A stretch of DNA of 64,000 bases from an uncultured Oscillospiraceae bacterium (GTDB lineage Bacteria > Bacillota > Clostridia > Oscillospirales > Oscillospiraceae), in the NCBI GenBank assembly GCA_910588105.1, contig CAJUQD010000006.1:19914-83913 (forward strand), given 5' to 3'. The translations under genes and the position numbers were made by a program. Below are positions 25,873 through 34,364 of the stretch, piece after piece (position 1 is the stretch's first letter; the number at the start of each line of letters is the position of its first letter). Under the pieces are notes generated by a model. The model did no database searches. It was not told where the DNA came from and saw only the letters and a program-made list of their open reading frames with translations.

Positions 25873-25952
25873 CAATGTTCCTGCTTTTGCAGGATGCAGC
25901 ACAGCCCGGCAAGAAAGGCCACCGCGATTACAACACCAAGGGCGATGCCCAT
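25872..25952 (-). CDS. 26-residue single-helix membrane peptide
   Basis: ATG 25952 has GAGGGGG seven bases upstream. It encodes MGIALGVVIAVAFLAGLCC, then ILQKQEH and stop. A longer form starts at ATG 25973, which overlaps the stop of the permease gene as ATGA. The hydrophobic run of about 20 residues with a short charged tail fits a single membrane-spanning peptide. Position, start signals and coupling to the permease gene argue that it is real; homologs must be sought to be sure. Confidence 0.5.
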   Translation of the reverse strand: MGIALGVVIAVAFLAGLCCILQKQEH

Positions 25953-25969
25953 CCGATTTCCCCCTCGTC

Positions 25970-26746
25970 TCATTTGATCTCCTTCTTTCTAAAACCATAC
26001 AGGCCAATGGCCGTACACACCACCACCCAGAAGGCCCCTACCAGCCACGCCTTGCCCAGGTACATCCAATCGCCCACCACTGCCTTGGCTCCATCCAGCA
26101 TATTACGGGGGAAGTACCGGCATATGGTCAGCAACACATCCCCCACCGGCCCACCGGCGAGCAGGCCTGCCACATCAAAAATGGCCTCCAGCACAAACAC
26201 GATGCCCACATAGAAGAAAGAGGACGCCATCTCTCCGTTCACCAGGAACAGACACATGCACAGCGCCGCCTGGGCGCCCACCCACAGGGGCAGGCCCGCC
26301 GCCAGGAAATAGCCCACGATGACCAGCGCCTCCGGCGCGGAATAGAAGGTTCCCGCCTCCATAGGCAGGCACACTGCGCACAGGGCGATGAAGAAAGCCA
26401 TCATCACCACCAGATAGGCGATGGACAGCAGCGTCTGGGCGATGAGCTTACCCAAGTAAATCTGGGCACGGCTCAGGCCGAAGGACACCTCGTTTTTCAG
26501 GGTGGAGTTTTTGTACTGCCCGGCGAACACGATGTCCCCGATAAGCAGGCAGATGCAGAAACCGATGGTTCCCATCTCCACGAGGGTGACGACAGCCGCG
26601 CCGAAGGGGGTGACCAAGGAATGGCTGTTGTGGAAGGCGAACATGGAGGCGTACAGCGCCTCCAACGCCAGCAGGACGCCTAGGGCAATATACGTGTAGG
26701 GCCGGTGAAGCAGCTTATAGGCCTCGGCGCGGATGTAGTTAAGCAT
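25970..26746 (-). CDS. ABC-2 family transporter permease (BcrB/LanEG-like)
   Basis: 258 residues with about six membrane segments and the N-terminal pattern MLNYIRAEAYKLLHRPYTY, typical of permeases of lantibiotic/bacitracin self-protection or resistance transporters. ATG 26746 with GGAGGTGG is chosen over GTG 26755. The gene overlaps the end of its ATPase gene by 8 bp, so they are translationally coupled. With the adjacent two-component system this forms a likely peptide-antibiotic-responsive exporter. Confidence 0.88.
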   Translation of the reverse strand: MLNYIRAEAYKLLHRPYTYIALGVLLALEALYASMFAFHNSHSLVTPFGAAVVTLVEMGTIGFCICLLIGDIVFAGQYKNSTLKNEVSFGLSRAQIYLGKLIAQTLLSIAYLVVMMAFFIALCAVCLPMEAGTFYSAPEALVIVGYFLAAGLPLWVGAQAALCMCLFLVNGEMASSFFYVGIVFVLEAIFDVAGLLAGGPVGDVLLTICRYFPRNMLDGAKAVVGDWMYLGKAWLVGAFWVVVCTAIGLYGFRKKEIK

Positions 26747-27665
26747 GGCGGCCACCTCCGATCAGATTGAGGAAGTACGCTTCCAGGTCCGCGCCCTTCT
26801 GCTCCATGGCCAGCAGGGCCACGCCGTTCTGGGCCAGGGCATAGGACGCCCGCTTGGGGTCGTCCAGGCAGTCGTAGAGCTGCACCACATTGTTTGGAAG
26901 CACCTCGAATTTATCCGTGCCCAGCTGGGTCTGGAGGACAGCGGCGGCCTTCGCCGCGTCGTCCACCTCCATGCGCAGGCAGGTGCGGCATTTGTCATGG
27001 AGGGCCTCCGCCGAGATTTCCTCCAGAATCCTGCCCTGCTCCATAAAGCCGTACCGGGTGGCCACGTTGGACAGCTCGGACAGGATGTGGCTGGATATGA
27101 AGATCGTGGTCTCCCGCTCCCGGTTGAGGGAGCGCAAGATCTGCCTAAACTCCGCCACCCCCTTCGGATCCAGGCCGTTGATGGGCTCGTCCAGGATGAG
27201 AAAGTCCGGATGGTTCATCAGGGCCAGGGCCAGCCCCAGCCGCTGCTTCATGCCCAGGGAGAAGGCCTTGAACTTCTTTTTGCCCGCGTCCGCCAGGTCC
27301 ACCAGCTCCAACACCTCGTCCACCGCCTGTTTCCCGGGGATACCCCGCTGGAGCCGGTAGTATTCCAGGTTCTCGTGAGCGGTGAGGAAGGGGGAAAAGG
27401 AGGGAATCTCGATCATGGCCCCAGTGCGGCATCGCTGGGGGCGCATGTTCTTTCCCGACGCGCCGAACAGCTCCAGCTCACCCCCTGTTGGCTCGGACTG
27501 GCCGGTGGCCATCCGCATGAGGGTGGTCTTGCCCGCCCCGTTGCGGCCCACCAGGCCGTAGACATCCCCCCGGCGCACCTGCATGTTCACCCCGTCCAGG
27601 GCCATGCACCCGCCGTAGGCTTTTTTCAGGCCATAGGCCGCCATGACAGCTGAATTGTCGTTCAT
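26739..27665 (-). CDS. ABC transporter ATP-binding protein (BcrA/LanF-like)
   Basis: 308 residues: Walker A (GRNGAGKTTLM), signature FSLGMKQRLGLA, Walker B (DFLILDEPINGLDP) and the ISSHILSELSNVATRYGF switch region, all in the form typical of BcrA/LanF ATPases (SLGMKQRL rather than LSGGQ). A C-terminal extension of about 90 residues is also usual there. ATG 27665 is preceded by AAAGGCGG. It is placed between the response regulator and the permease. Expected role: energises removal of a membrane-active peptide. Confidence 0.92.
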   Translation of the reverse strand: MNDNSAVMAAYGLKKAYGGCMALDGVNMQVRRGDVYGLVGRNGAGKTTLMRMATGQSEPTGGELELFGASGKNMRPQRCRTGAMIEIPSFSPFLTAHENLEYYRLQRGIPGKQAVDEVLELVDLADAGKKKFKAFSLGMKQRLGLALALMNHPDFLILDEPINGLDPKGVAEFRQILRSLNRERETTIFISSHILSELSNVATRYGFMEQGRILEEISAEALHDKCRTCLRMEVDDAAKAAAVLQTQLGTDKFEVLPNNVVQLYDCLDDPKRASYALAQNGVALLAMEQKGADLEAYFLNLIGGGRHA

Positions 27666-27773
27666 AGCGCTTCCGCCTTTCTGTTTGGATTGTTTACAGC
27701 ATAACGCGGAAAGGCCAAAACTCCTCAAAGGAAGTATAAAGAAAGTCTAAATCCCGGGGCGGCGCGCCCAAGC

Positions 27774-28463
27774 TCACACTTCCCCCAGCTTAAAGCCTAT
27801 GCCCCACACCGTTTTGATGTAACTTCTATCGGGGTCGGCCTTGGCCAGCTTGGCGCGCAGGTTGCTCACATGGACGTTCACCGTGTTCTCGTCCCCCAGG
27901 AAATCCTCCCCCCACACCGCCTCATAGATCTGGGCCCGGGAAAAGGCCCGGCGGGGGTTTTCCATCAGCAGGGCCAGGATATCAAACTCCCGCCCGGTGA
28001 GGGTCAGCTCCTCCCCGTCCAGGCTGGCGGTATGGCTGTCCCGGTCCAGGACAAGCGGCCCTGCGGTAAGCACATCTGCCCTGGGGGCGGAAAACTCCCG
28101 GCTTCGGCGCAGCTGGGCACCCACCCGGGCCAGCACCTCGGCATTGTCAAAGGGCTTGGGGATGAAATCGTCCGCCCCCAGCTTGAGCACGTTCACCCGG
28201 TCGGACACCCCCACCTTGGCGGAAGCCACGATAATAGGCATAGTCTTGCCCCGGCGGATGCGGGCGATAAGCTCCTCCCCGGTCAGGCCGGGGAGCATCA
28301 GATCCAGCACGATCAGGTCATAGTCGTATTTTTCCGCCCAAAGCAGGGCCTCGCTGCCGGAAAAGGCAGAGCGGCAGGAATAGCCCGCCCCCTCCAAAAT
28401 GGTGCACAGCAGGCGGTTGATGTCGGCATCGTCCTCCACGACCAGAATGTTTGCGTTTTCCAT
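27774..28463 (-). CDS. OmpR/PhoB-family response regulator
   Basis: 229 residues. The receiver domain holds the acidic pair (VVEDDAD), phospho-acceptor Asp in LIVLDLMLPGL, and Lys in DDFIPKPF. The C-terminal winged helix (LTGREFDILALLMENPRRAF ... NTVNVHVSNLRAKL) binds DNA. ATG 28463 with AGGAGAACCGCC is chosen; the frame is open upstream through a repeat. It is the first gene of the regulator-ABC-kinase operon and probably autoregulates it. An unusual repeated segment occupies the upstream region where its promoter should be. Confidence 0.95.
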   Translation of the reverse strand: MENANILVVEDDADINRLLCTILEGAGYSCRSAFSGSEALLWAEKYDYDLIVLDLMLPGLTGEELIARIRRGKTMPIIVASAKVGVSDRVNVLKLGADDFIPKPFDNAEVLARVGAQLRRSREFSAPRADVLTAGPLVLDRDSHTASLDGEELTLTGREFDILALLMENPRRAFSRAQIYEAVWGEDFLGDENTVNVHVSNLRAKLAKADPDRSYIKTVWGIGFKLGEV

Positions 28464-28505
28464 GGCGGTTCTCCTATCAACAGTGGTATTGCCGCGCTTT
28501 CTGCG

Positions 28506-28680
28506 GTCCAAGCTCCCCTGCGCGGCTAAGCTCACGCTTCTCCATTGTCACGCTCGCTTTGTCCGCGCTGCCGGGTCGCTTTCCTTTCGTCTCGGGCATA
28601 ACCCGCCGCCGCTGCCCGGCGGCTGGGCTTCTGCCCTCGCTCCAGTCCAAGCTCCCCTGCGCGGCTAAGCTCACGCTTCT
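28506..28680 (-). repeat. Dispersed repeat family A, copy 2, with a 36-bp direct duplication
   Basis: 28506-28541 and 28645-28680 are identical over 36 bp (GTCCAAGCTCCCCTGCGCGG and following). The interval between them resembles copies at 12389 and 38400 when read on the minus strand: AGGGGAGCTTGGACTGGAGC, GGGTTATGCCCGAGACGAAA, GGAAAGCGACCCGGC, GAGCGTGACA. It lies directly upstream of the response regulator. Confidence 0.75.
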
Positions 28681-28694
28681 ATCATATCATAAAC

Positions 28695-28722
28695 GCCCCC
28701 GGCGTTTCCATACGCCGGGGGC
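28695..28722 (-). terminator. Probable terminator after the GH13 gene
   Basis: Perfect 10-bp GC stem GCCCCCGGCG / CGCCGGGGGC with an 8-base loop. On the minus strand it is followed by GTTTATGATATGAT, a weak T tract. It lies about 35 bp past the amylase stop. Confidence 0.65.
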
Positions 28723-28755
28723 AGACTTTAGGCTTTTTTAAGAATTCAGGGCGGG

Positions 28756-30039
28756 TCACTGTGCCGTCTCAATGATGATGGGGACGCCCCGGCAGCTCAC
28801 CCGGCCGTCCTTCACCTCCACCCGGCCGCCGTCAAACAGGTTCTCGTACCATCCGTCCGGCACATCCACCCGCACCAGCGCCTTGGCTCCGCGCACACTG
28901 AACACCCCCGCCAGGCGGCGGTTCCCCTTGCGGTGGACGGCGTACAGCACGTCCCCCGGCAGAGCCTGGACGGTGTAGGCGCTGTCCGTCATGAGCGGGT
29001 GCTTTTTCAACGCGCACAGCCGCCGGAACTGCTCCGAGCGGTCCGGCCCCGTCCAATCCACCGGATCCTTGTAGAACAGGTTGGGCAAATGAGCGCAGCC
29101 CGCCTCCTGTCCGGCGTAGATGAACCCGGTTCCCTTCTGGAAGAAGCTGAAGGCAGTCCAGTTGAGCAGGGAGGGCCCGTCCGGCACCAGAAAGGCCGCC
29201 CTGGCCTGGTCGTGGTTTTCCAGGAAGCGCAGCTTGCTGTAGTTGGCGGGGTAGGTCACCTCCTGCCGGTTTACCGCCTCGGCGTAGCGGGCCAGGGGGA
29301 CTGTGCCGTCCAGATAGTCCCGGAACACGTGGTAGATGTCGTAGTCGTAGCAGATATCAAAGGCCTCGTAGGTCTGGCAGTCGGACAGGCAGCCGAACCC
29401 CTCCGCGCGCAGCTGGGCGATGAAACCTGGATCCACCGTCTCCGCCAGCCACAGGCATCCGGGGCGGACGCTCTCCACCGCAGCCCTGGCCTCCCGCCAG
29501 AAGCCCAGCGGCACCAGCGGGGCCACATCGCATCGGAAACCGTCCACCATAGACGCCCAATACTTCAGCGTCTCGATCTGATAGGCCCACAGCCCGCGGT
29601 TTTTGTAGTCTAGGTCGATGATATCCGACCAATCCCCCACCCGGTTGCCGAAGGCGCCGTCCTCCTTGTGGTAGAACCACTCGGGATGCTCCTCCGCCAG
29701 CACTGAGTCCGGCGAGGTGTGGTTGTAAACCACGTCGATGATGCACTTCATCCCCAGCCTGTGGGCCTCGTCCACCAGACGGCGGAAGTCGTCCAGCGTG
29801 CCGTACTCCGGGTTCACCCCCCGATAATCCCGGATGGCGTAGGGGCTGCCCAACACCCCCTTGCGGGCTTTTTCCCCGATGGGGTGGACAGGCAGCAGCC
29901 AGATCACGTCCGCACCCAACTCCCGGATGCGGGGCAGATCCCGACGCACCCCCTCAAAAGTGCCCTCCTGGGTGTGGTTACGCACAAAAATGGAGTAGAT
30001 TACCTGGTTCCTCCAGGTTTTTTCTGTGTTTTCCGCCAT
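28756..30039 (-). CDS. Alpha-amylase family glycosidase (GH13), cytoplasmic
   Basis: 427 residues with a GH13 TIM barrel: VIYSIFVRNHTQEG near the start, DVVYNHTS (region I), GFRCDVAPLVP with the nucleophile Asp (region II), WLAETVD with the acid/base Glu (region III), and FLENHDQAR (region IV), then a short C-terminal beta domain. No signal peptide, so an intracellular alpha-glucan enzyme. The ATG at 30039 is preceded by GGAGGAATGCGCC. Exact specificity (maltodextrin hydrolase, maltogenic or glucosidase) is not clear. It may work with the glycogen phosphorylase at 53.6 kb. Confidence 0.92.
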   Translation of the reverse strand: MAENTEKTWRNQVIYSIFVRNHTQEGTFEGVRRDLPRIRELGADVIWLLPVHPIGEKARKGVLGSPYAIRDYRGVNPEYGTLDDFRRLVDEAHRLGMKCIIDVVYNHTSPDSVLAEEHPEWFYHKEDGAFGNRVGDWSDIIDLDYKNRGLWAYQIETLKYWASMVDGFRCDVAPLVPLGFWREARAAVESVRPGCLWLAETVDPGFIAQLRAEGFGCLSDCQTYEAFDICYDYDIYHVFRDYLDGTVPLARYAEAVNRQEVTYPANYSKLRFLENHDQARAAFLVPDGPSLLNWTAFSFFQKGTGFIYAGQEAGCAHLPNLFYKDPVDWTGPDRSEQFRRLCALKKHPLMTDSAYTVQALPGDVLYAVHRKGNRRLAGVFSVRGAKALVRVDVPDGWYENLFDGGRVEVKDGRVSCRGVPIIIETAQ

Positions 30040-30172
30040 GGCGCATTCCTCCTGTACAGTTTTCTCTTCCGCCGGGCGCGATGGAACATCTCCAGGCCCG
30101 CTTTGGGCCGCAGTCTATTATGCCAGATCACGCAGGCCCCATCAACGGCGGAATTGCATGTTGAGAAAGCAT

Positions 30173-30210
30173 TGATTCAATCCATCGGCGGCATTTTGCC
30201 GCTTGAATCA
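30173..30210. repeat. Imperfect inverted repeat upstream of GH13 gene
   Basis: TGATTCAA (30173-30180) and TTGAATCA (30203-30210) are perfect outer arms, with inner GGCGGCA/TGCCGC arms. There is no T tract of note; it may be the terminator of the minus-strand gene ending at 30251 or an operator for the GH13 gene. The rest of 30040-30250 shows no gene. Confidence 0.45.
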
Positions 30211-30250
30211 GTCCTATTTCAAACCCCATAATTTATCGAGGGGAGGCCTT

Positions 30251-30817
30251 TCAGGCCGGTTCCCCTCCGGCGACCGCCTCCCCGCCTCCGAACACGCCCT
30301 CAATTGAGGCGGCGTCCTCGCCATACCCTCCGCCGGAGGCCCCGGCACGATCCTCCTCGTCCAACACGCTCTCGCAGTCCTCCGGGTCCGGGTTTTCCCG
30401 GCGCATGGCCATGGCCAGCTTATAGCCCTCCGGGTCGTTATTCATCAGGTATGCCAAGTCCTCCGGCGGCACCCGGTTCCCCCGCATGATGGACGCGGCG
30501 ATTTTCTGGCACTTGTTCATCACCTTCAGTTTTTTCTCCATGGAGTCCAGCTGGCTCTCCCCGCTGTCCAGGGCGCTGAGGCTGTCGTTCATGCGGCCCT
30601 GGCGCTGCTGCTCCCTCTGCTGATCCCGCTCCCAGGCCAGGCGGTTCTGCTCCTCCAAATAGTTCAGCGCCTGCCGGGACAGGGTGAGCTTGTCGGCGGG
30701 CTGCCGGGCAAGCTGGGATTGGGCGGGGGCCGCAGCGCCCTCCACCTTCTTTTCCTTCGTCATCGCCCTGGCAAGCCGCTCGTTCCGCCGCATCTCCCGG
30801 GTGGTGCGCAGCTCCAT
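30251..30817 (-). CDS. Hypothetical charged, helical protein
   Basis: 188 residues starting MELRTTREMRRNERLARAMT at ATG 30817, eight bases after AAAGGGG. The middle (about residues 45-125) is highly charged with heptad-like helices (LSRQALNYLEEQNRLAWERD, QREQQRQGRMNDSL), followed by NKCQKIAASIMRGNRVPPED and a Gly/Glu-rich tail. There is no membrane segment or recognised catalytic motif. It looks like a conserved Oscillospiraceae hypothetical protein; function unknown. It is monocistronic, between a hairpin and a MITE-like element. Confidence 0.7.
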   Translation of the reverse strand: MELRTTREMRRNERLARAMTKEKKVEGAAAPAQSQLARQPADKLTLSRQALNYLEEQNRLAWERDQQREQQRQGRMNDSLSALDSGESQLDSMEKKLKVMNKCQKIAASIMRGNRVPPEDLAYLMNNDPEGYKLAMAMRRENPDPEDCESVLDEEDRAGASGGGYGEDAASIEGVFGGGEAVAGGEPA

Positions 30818-30877
30818 ATGCCACACCCCTTTCATCAGATTACCCTATGGGGTATATCGTCAGATGCCTCGTTTTTG

Positions 30878-31045
30878 TTAAGGAAGGACTGATTAAATCG
30901 ACAAGAGCGATTTGCGAGAGATTTTGCGCCAGAATGCGGCGCAATTTCGCAGGAATAATTGTATTTATTTCAAGAAATTGCAACAAAATTCTGGTGCAAA
31001 ACTTCGGCAACGCGCCGCAGGTGTATTTAATCAGTGCTTCCTTGA
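30878..31045. mobile_element. MITE-like element with IS5-type terminal inverted repeats
   Basis: The left end TTAAGGAAGGACTGATTAAA(T) and right end (A)TTTAATCAGTGCTTCCTTGA form 21-bp terminal inverted repeats with few mismatches. They match the end of the IS5-type remnant at 57231 and the small element at 16391. The AT-rich internal 125 bp has no transposase. It is 168 bp long, located in the gap between divergent hypothetical genes. Confidence 0.75.
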
Positions 31046-31124
31046 CGCAGCGCAAAATTTTTGGGGTTCAGGCGTGACCCAAGCCCCCGCCATACCGTTA
31101 TAATAGGTGAAAGGAGTTGAGGAT

Positions 31125-31895
31125 ATGGCGGACACAGCACTGGCGCCCCCCATCAAGGAGGGGGGACTGCCCATGGACGGCGCGCCCAAAGCCGCCCTGG
31201 GGTTCGAGGCGGCCTATGACGCCTACGGCCCCATGGTATACCGGCTGGCAGTCCGGCCCTATGAGGAGGAGCATTGGGGCGATGCTTTCACAGGCTACCA
31301 CATTTACGGCCGGCCCATCGCCCATGCCCTGGAGGAGTTCACCCAGGAGTTTCAGGACGACTTCGCGGCCTGGGACCACCCCAGCATTTTGTTCAACCAG
31401 AAGTTCGACACCTGGGAGCAGGCCAAGGCCTATCTGGGGGACAGCATCCCCCTCGTCTGGCACAGCATGGACGGCGTCATTTTTACCAACGAATACCGCG
31501 TCTCGGCAAAGTATGAGATGTACGGGGACGGCAAAATCACATACGTAAACATATACAACGCCGCCAAGCTCAGCAACGGGTTGACGTATACCACGGATGC
31601 GTATATCTACACGCCGGACTATTCCGGAGACATCCTTTCCGGGCGCGGCTGGCCGTTGGATTGGGACAACTTCCAGGCCGAGATTTTGGACAGCTACCCC
31701 ATGGCCAACGGGTGCGTGGCGGAGGTGGTCATGCAGAGCGTGGATTACGAGGAGGGCGCGGCCCACGATCTGATCGGTTCCTTTATGAAGGACGGCGTTT
31801 TATATGAGGTGGATCTGTACGGCCATATTCAGAGCCCGCTGGACGAGGCCGGGCTTGAAACCCTGCTCCACCAGATTCTGGACAGCTTTGAATAA
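31125..31895 (+). CDS. Hypothetical protein, no recognised domain
   Basis: 256 residues from ATG 31125, which follows AAAGGAG. There is no signal peptide or membrane segment. It is rich in Tyr, Trp, Asp and Glu, with a pattern of beta strands (ITYVNIYNAAKLSNGLTYTT, CVAEVVMQSVDY, VLYEVDLYGHI). The layout is reminiscent of the extracytoplasmic DUF4367-like part of anti-sigma proteins but lacks the membrane anchor. The function is unknown. It is followed by a clear terminator, so it forms its own unit. Confidence 0.65.
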   Translation: MADTALAPPIKEGGLPMDGAPKAALGFEAAYDAYGPMVYRLAVRPYEEEHWGDAFTGYHIYGRPIAHALEEFTQEFQDDFAAWDHPSILFNQKFDTWEQAKAYLGDSIPLVWHSMDGVIFTNEYRVSAKYEMYGDGKITYVNIYNAAKLSNGLTYTTDAYIYTPDYSGDILSGRGWPLDWDNFQAEILDSYPMANGCVAEVVMQSVDYEEGAAHDLIGSFMKDGVLYEVDLYGHIQSPLDEAGLETLLHQILDSFE

Positions 31896-31903
31896 ACGCG
31901 AAA

Positions 31904-31938
31904 GAGAGCCCCGCGCGGCGCGCGGGGCTCTCCCCATC
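31904..31938 (+). terminator. Terminator-like hairpin
   Basis: Perfect 12-bp stem GAGAGCCCCGCG / CGCGGGGCTCTC with loop CGGCG, nine bases after the preceding stop. T tract weak. It sits between convergent genes. Confidence 0.7.
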
Positions 31939-32004
31939 GAAAAAAGCGTTGCCTTTTCCGGCGGAATGGGCTGCGGGCGCAAACCCTGCGAGGCTTTTCG
32001 GCTC

Positions 32005-32979
32005 TTATCCTATCATTTTCACCGTCCCAGAGGACACCACATGCCGTTTTCCGTCGTCCCCGTCCACCACAAGGGCGAAATTTCCGTCCACCCCAGTGAC
32101 CGTGCCGGCCTGGAGGCTTCCCTCCCCGTCAAAGCTCACCCTCCGCCCCAGGGTAATACAGTGGGCGCGGTAACGCTCCAGATAATCCGTCCGCTTTTCC
32201 GGGAAATCCCGCACCAGCTTATCCAGCGCCTCCAGCAGGCACACCGCCAGATGGTTTTGCTCCACCGGCCAGCCCTCCCCCGCCAGGGAGGCAGCCACGC
32301 CCTCCAACCCCTGGGCGCGGAAGGTTTCGGCGCTCTGGTTCATGTTCACCCCCATGCCGGTGACCACGTAGTCCGGCTCCCCGCTCTCCGCCAGCAGGGC
32401 AAACTCGGTGAGGATGCCGCACAGCTTTTTCCCATTCAAATACAGGTCGTTGAGCCACTTGATGTCCACCGGGGCCCCGCTGGCCTTTTCCACTCCCTCC
32501 CGGGCGGCCACCGCCACCCATCCCGTCAGGGTGAGCAGGTCGGCAAGCCCCACCCGGGGCCGGATGAGCGCCGACAGGTACAGCCCGTCCCCGCGGGGGG
32601 ACTGGAAGGAGCGCCCGTGGGTGCCCCGGCCCCCGCTCTGCTCCTCGGCCAGCAGGACGCTCCCCGTGGGGGCGGAGTGGGCGCGCGCCTTCAGCCGGGT
32701 GTTGGTGGAGTCCACCAGGGGTTCCACCGTAATCTTTCCGGCAAATAGATTGCCGGGGCCCAGCCGCGCGCTGATGTAGGGCGCGGACAGGGCGGGGGGC
32801 GGCCCCGCCAGCCTGTAACCCTTCCGGGTGGAAGACTCAATGGGCCAGCCCGCCCCCCGCAGGGCCTCGATTTCCTTCCAAACCGCCGCCCGGGTCACCC
32901 CCAGGGTGCGGCTCATCTCTTCGCCCGAGAGATACCCTCCGGCCCCCGCCAGCAGGGCGGCCACTTGATCGCGCTCCAC
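32005..32979 (-). CDS. birA: Bifunctional biotin operon repressor / biotin-acetyl-CoA-carboxylase ligase
   Basis: 324 residues: an N-terminal winged helix (GEEMSRTLGVTRAAVWKEIE, ~residues 18-37), the catalytic biotin-binding loop (EQSGGRGTHGRSF, ~residue 110), KWLNDLYLNGKKLCGILTE (normally KWPND; Leu replaces Pro here), and a small C-terminal SH3-like domain (GSLQAGTVTGVD). It attaches biotin to carrier proteins and may repress biotin genes. A GTG at 32979 is the likely start. It lies 7 bp after the HtrA-like protease gene on the same strand, so they are probably co-transcribed. Confidence 0.94.
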   Translation of the reverse strand: MERDQVAALLAGAGGYLSGEEMSRTLGVTRAAVWKEIEALRGAGWPIESSTRKGYRLAGPPPALSAPYISARLGPGNLFAGKITVEPLVDSTNTRLKARAHSAPTGSVLLAEEQSGGRGTHGRSFQSPRGDGLYLSALIRPRVGLADLLTLTGWVAVAAREGVEKASGAPVDIKWLNDLYLNGKKLCGILTEFALLAESGEPDYVVTGMGVNMNQSAETFRAQGLEGVAASLAGEGWPVEQNHLAVCLLEALDKLVRDFPEKRTDYLERYRAHCITLGRRVSFDGEGSLQAGTVTGVDGNFALVVDGDDGKRHVVSSGTVKMIG

Positions 32980-32986
32980 AGCCGCC

Positions 32987-34270
32987 TCAATCCCCTTTCA
33001 GGCTGTCCATCAGGGCAAAGGAGATCTCCATCTCCTCCCCGCCCCGGAAAACGGCGCAGGTCAGCTCCTCCCCCGCCCCGGTGCGGTAGAGCACCCGGCG
33101 CAGCTCCACCAGCGTGGCCACCGGCACGCCGTTGGCCGACACGATCAGATCCCCCTTTTTCAGCCCCGCCTCCCTGGGGGCGGCGCCGGTGACCTCGGCC
33201 ACCTGGATGCCCTTGCGGCCGTCCACCTGGACGGCGCTGCACTGTATGCCCATGGCGGGCCGCCAGCTCTCCCCGGTGGCCAGGATGTGGTTAATGAAGG
33301 GGATGGCGTCGGTAATGGGGATGGCAAGGCCCAGGTTTTCAATGACGGCGGCGTCCTCCACCGCCTCCCCGTCCTCCCGGGACAGGCCGGTGATCTTGGC
33401 GCTGGTGATGCCCACCACCTGGCCCGCCTCGTTGAGCAGCGCCCCGCCGGAATTGCCGGGGTTGAGCGGCGTATCGGTCTGGATCATGCCCAAGGGGCTG
33501 CCCGACTCCTGCTCGTCCCGGCCCAGGGCGGACACAATGCCCGTGGACATGGAGCCCAGCAGGTAGCCCATGGGGTTGCCCACGGCGTATACCCGCTCCC
33601 CCACCGAGAGCGCATCGGAGTCCCCCAGCCGGGCGGGGGTCAGCTCCAAGCCCTCCGGGTCAAATTTCAGCACGGCCAAGTCAAACTCCTGGTCAAAGCC
33701 GATCACCTTGGCCTTGAAATAGCGGTAATCGCCCTCCACCAGCAGCACCCGGACGCTCACCGTTTCGTCGATGATGTGGTAGTTGGTGAGTACATAGCCC
33801 TCGGCGGACACCACCACCCCGGTGCCCACGCTGACAAGCCCGCCATTGAACCTGCCCGAATGGCTTGCCTCCACACACACCATGCTGGGCAGAACGGCCT
33901 CATACACCTCCGGCCCGGTGACGGCGGATCCTGGGGGCTGGGCGGACAGCGCCACCGATGGATCCGGCTCCCCCCAAGGCAGGTCGTCAGGGGACCAATC
34001 CGAATCCCGGGACACCTCCCAGCTGATCTGGGGGCGGGGATCCTCGGGTACGCTGGGCTCGGCCTGGGCGATAAGATTGGCAATGCCGTTCACCGCCCAA
34101 AAGCTGACCCCGCCCAGCAGCGCCAGGCATAGCGCAATGGCCACAACCGGCGCTAACCAGCGCCGCACGCCCCGCTTTTTTGGCCTGGGCAGGAGCGGCC
34201 GGGCGCTGGGCACCGGGGGCGGCTGGACGCCCGGCCCTTTGGGCCAGCGGTAGTTGAGGTAATTGTCCAT
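32987..34270 (-). CDS. HtrA/DegP-like membrane-anchored serine protease
   Basis: 427 residues. A Pro-rich cytoplasmic N-terminus, one membrane anchor (~residues 40-62), a trypsin-like domain with the triad regions TNYHIID (His), FDLAVLKFD (Asp) and NPGNSGGALL (Ser), then a C-terminal PDZ domain (GLKKGDLIVSANGVPVATLVEL). It degrades or refolds damaged envelope proteins. ATG 34270 with AAGGAGGAG is chosen. It follows a two-component system; in many Firmicutes HtrA-like genes sit beside WalRK/CssRS-like systems, so envelope-stress control is plausible. Confidence 0.93.
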   Translation of the reverse strand: MDNYLNYRWPKGPGVQPPPVPSARPLLPRPKKRGVRRWLAPVVAIALCLALLGGVSFWAVNGIANLIAQAEPSVPEDPRPQISWEVSRDSDWSPDDLPWGEPDPSVALSAQPPGSAVTGPEVYEAVLPSMVCVEASHSGRFNGGLVSVGTGVVVSAEGYVLTNYHIIDETVSVRVLLVEGDYRYFKAKVIGFDQEFDLAVLKFDPEGLELTPARLGDSDALSVGERVYAVGNPMGYLLGSMSTGIVSALGRDEQESGSPLGMIQTDTPLNPGNSGGALLNEAGQVVGITSAKITGLSREDGEAVEDAAVIENLGLAIPITDAIPFINHILATGESWRPAMGIQCSAVQVDGRKGIQVAEVTGAAPREAGLKKGDLIVSANGVPVATLVELRRVLYRTGAGEELTCAVFRGGEEMEISFALMDSLKGD

Positions 34271-34364
34271 GGGAGCTCCTCCTTCCGGCTCCATCAAAGC
34301 GGGTCATGCCCGTTTCAACGGCTGGCATTCATATTTCTCGTCCACGGGCGGGCTCTGCCAGGTC

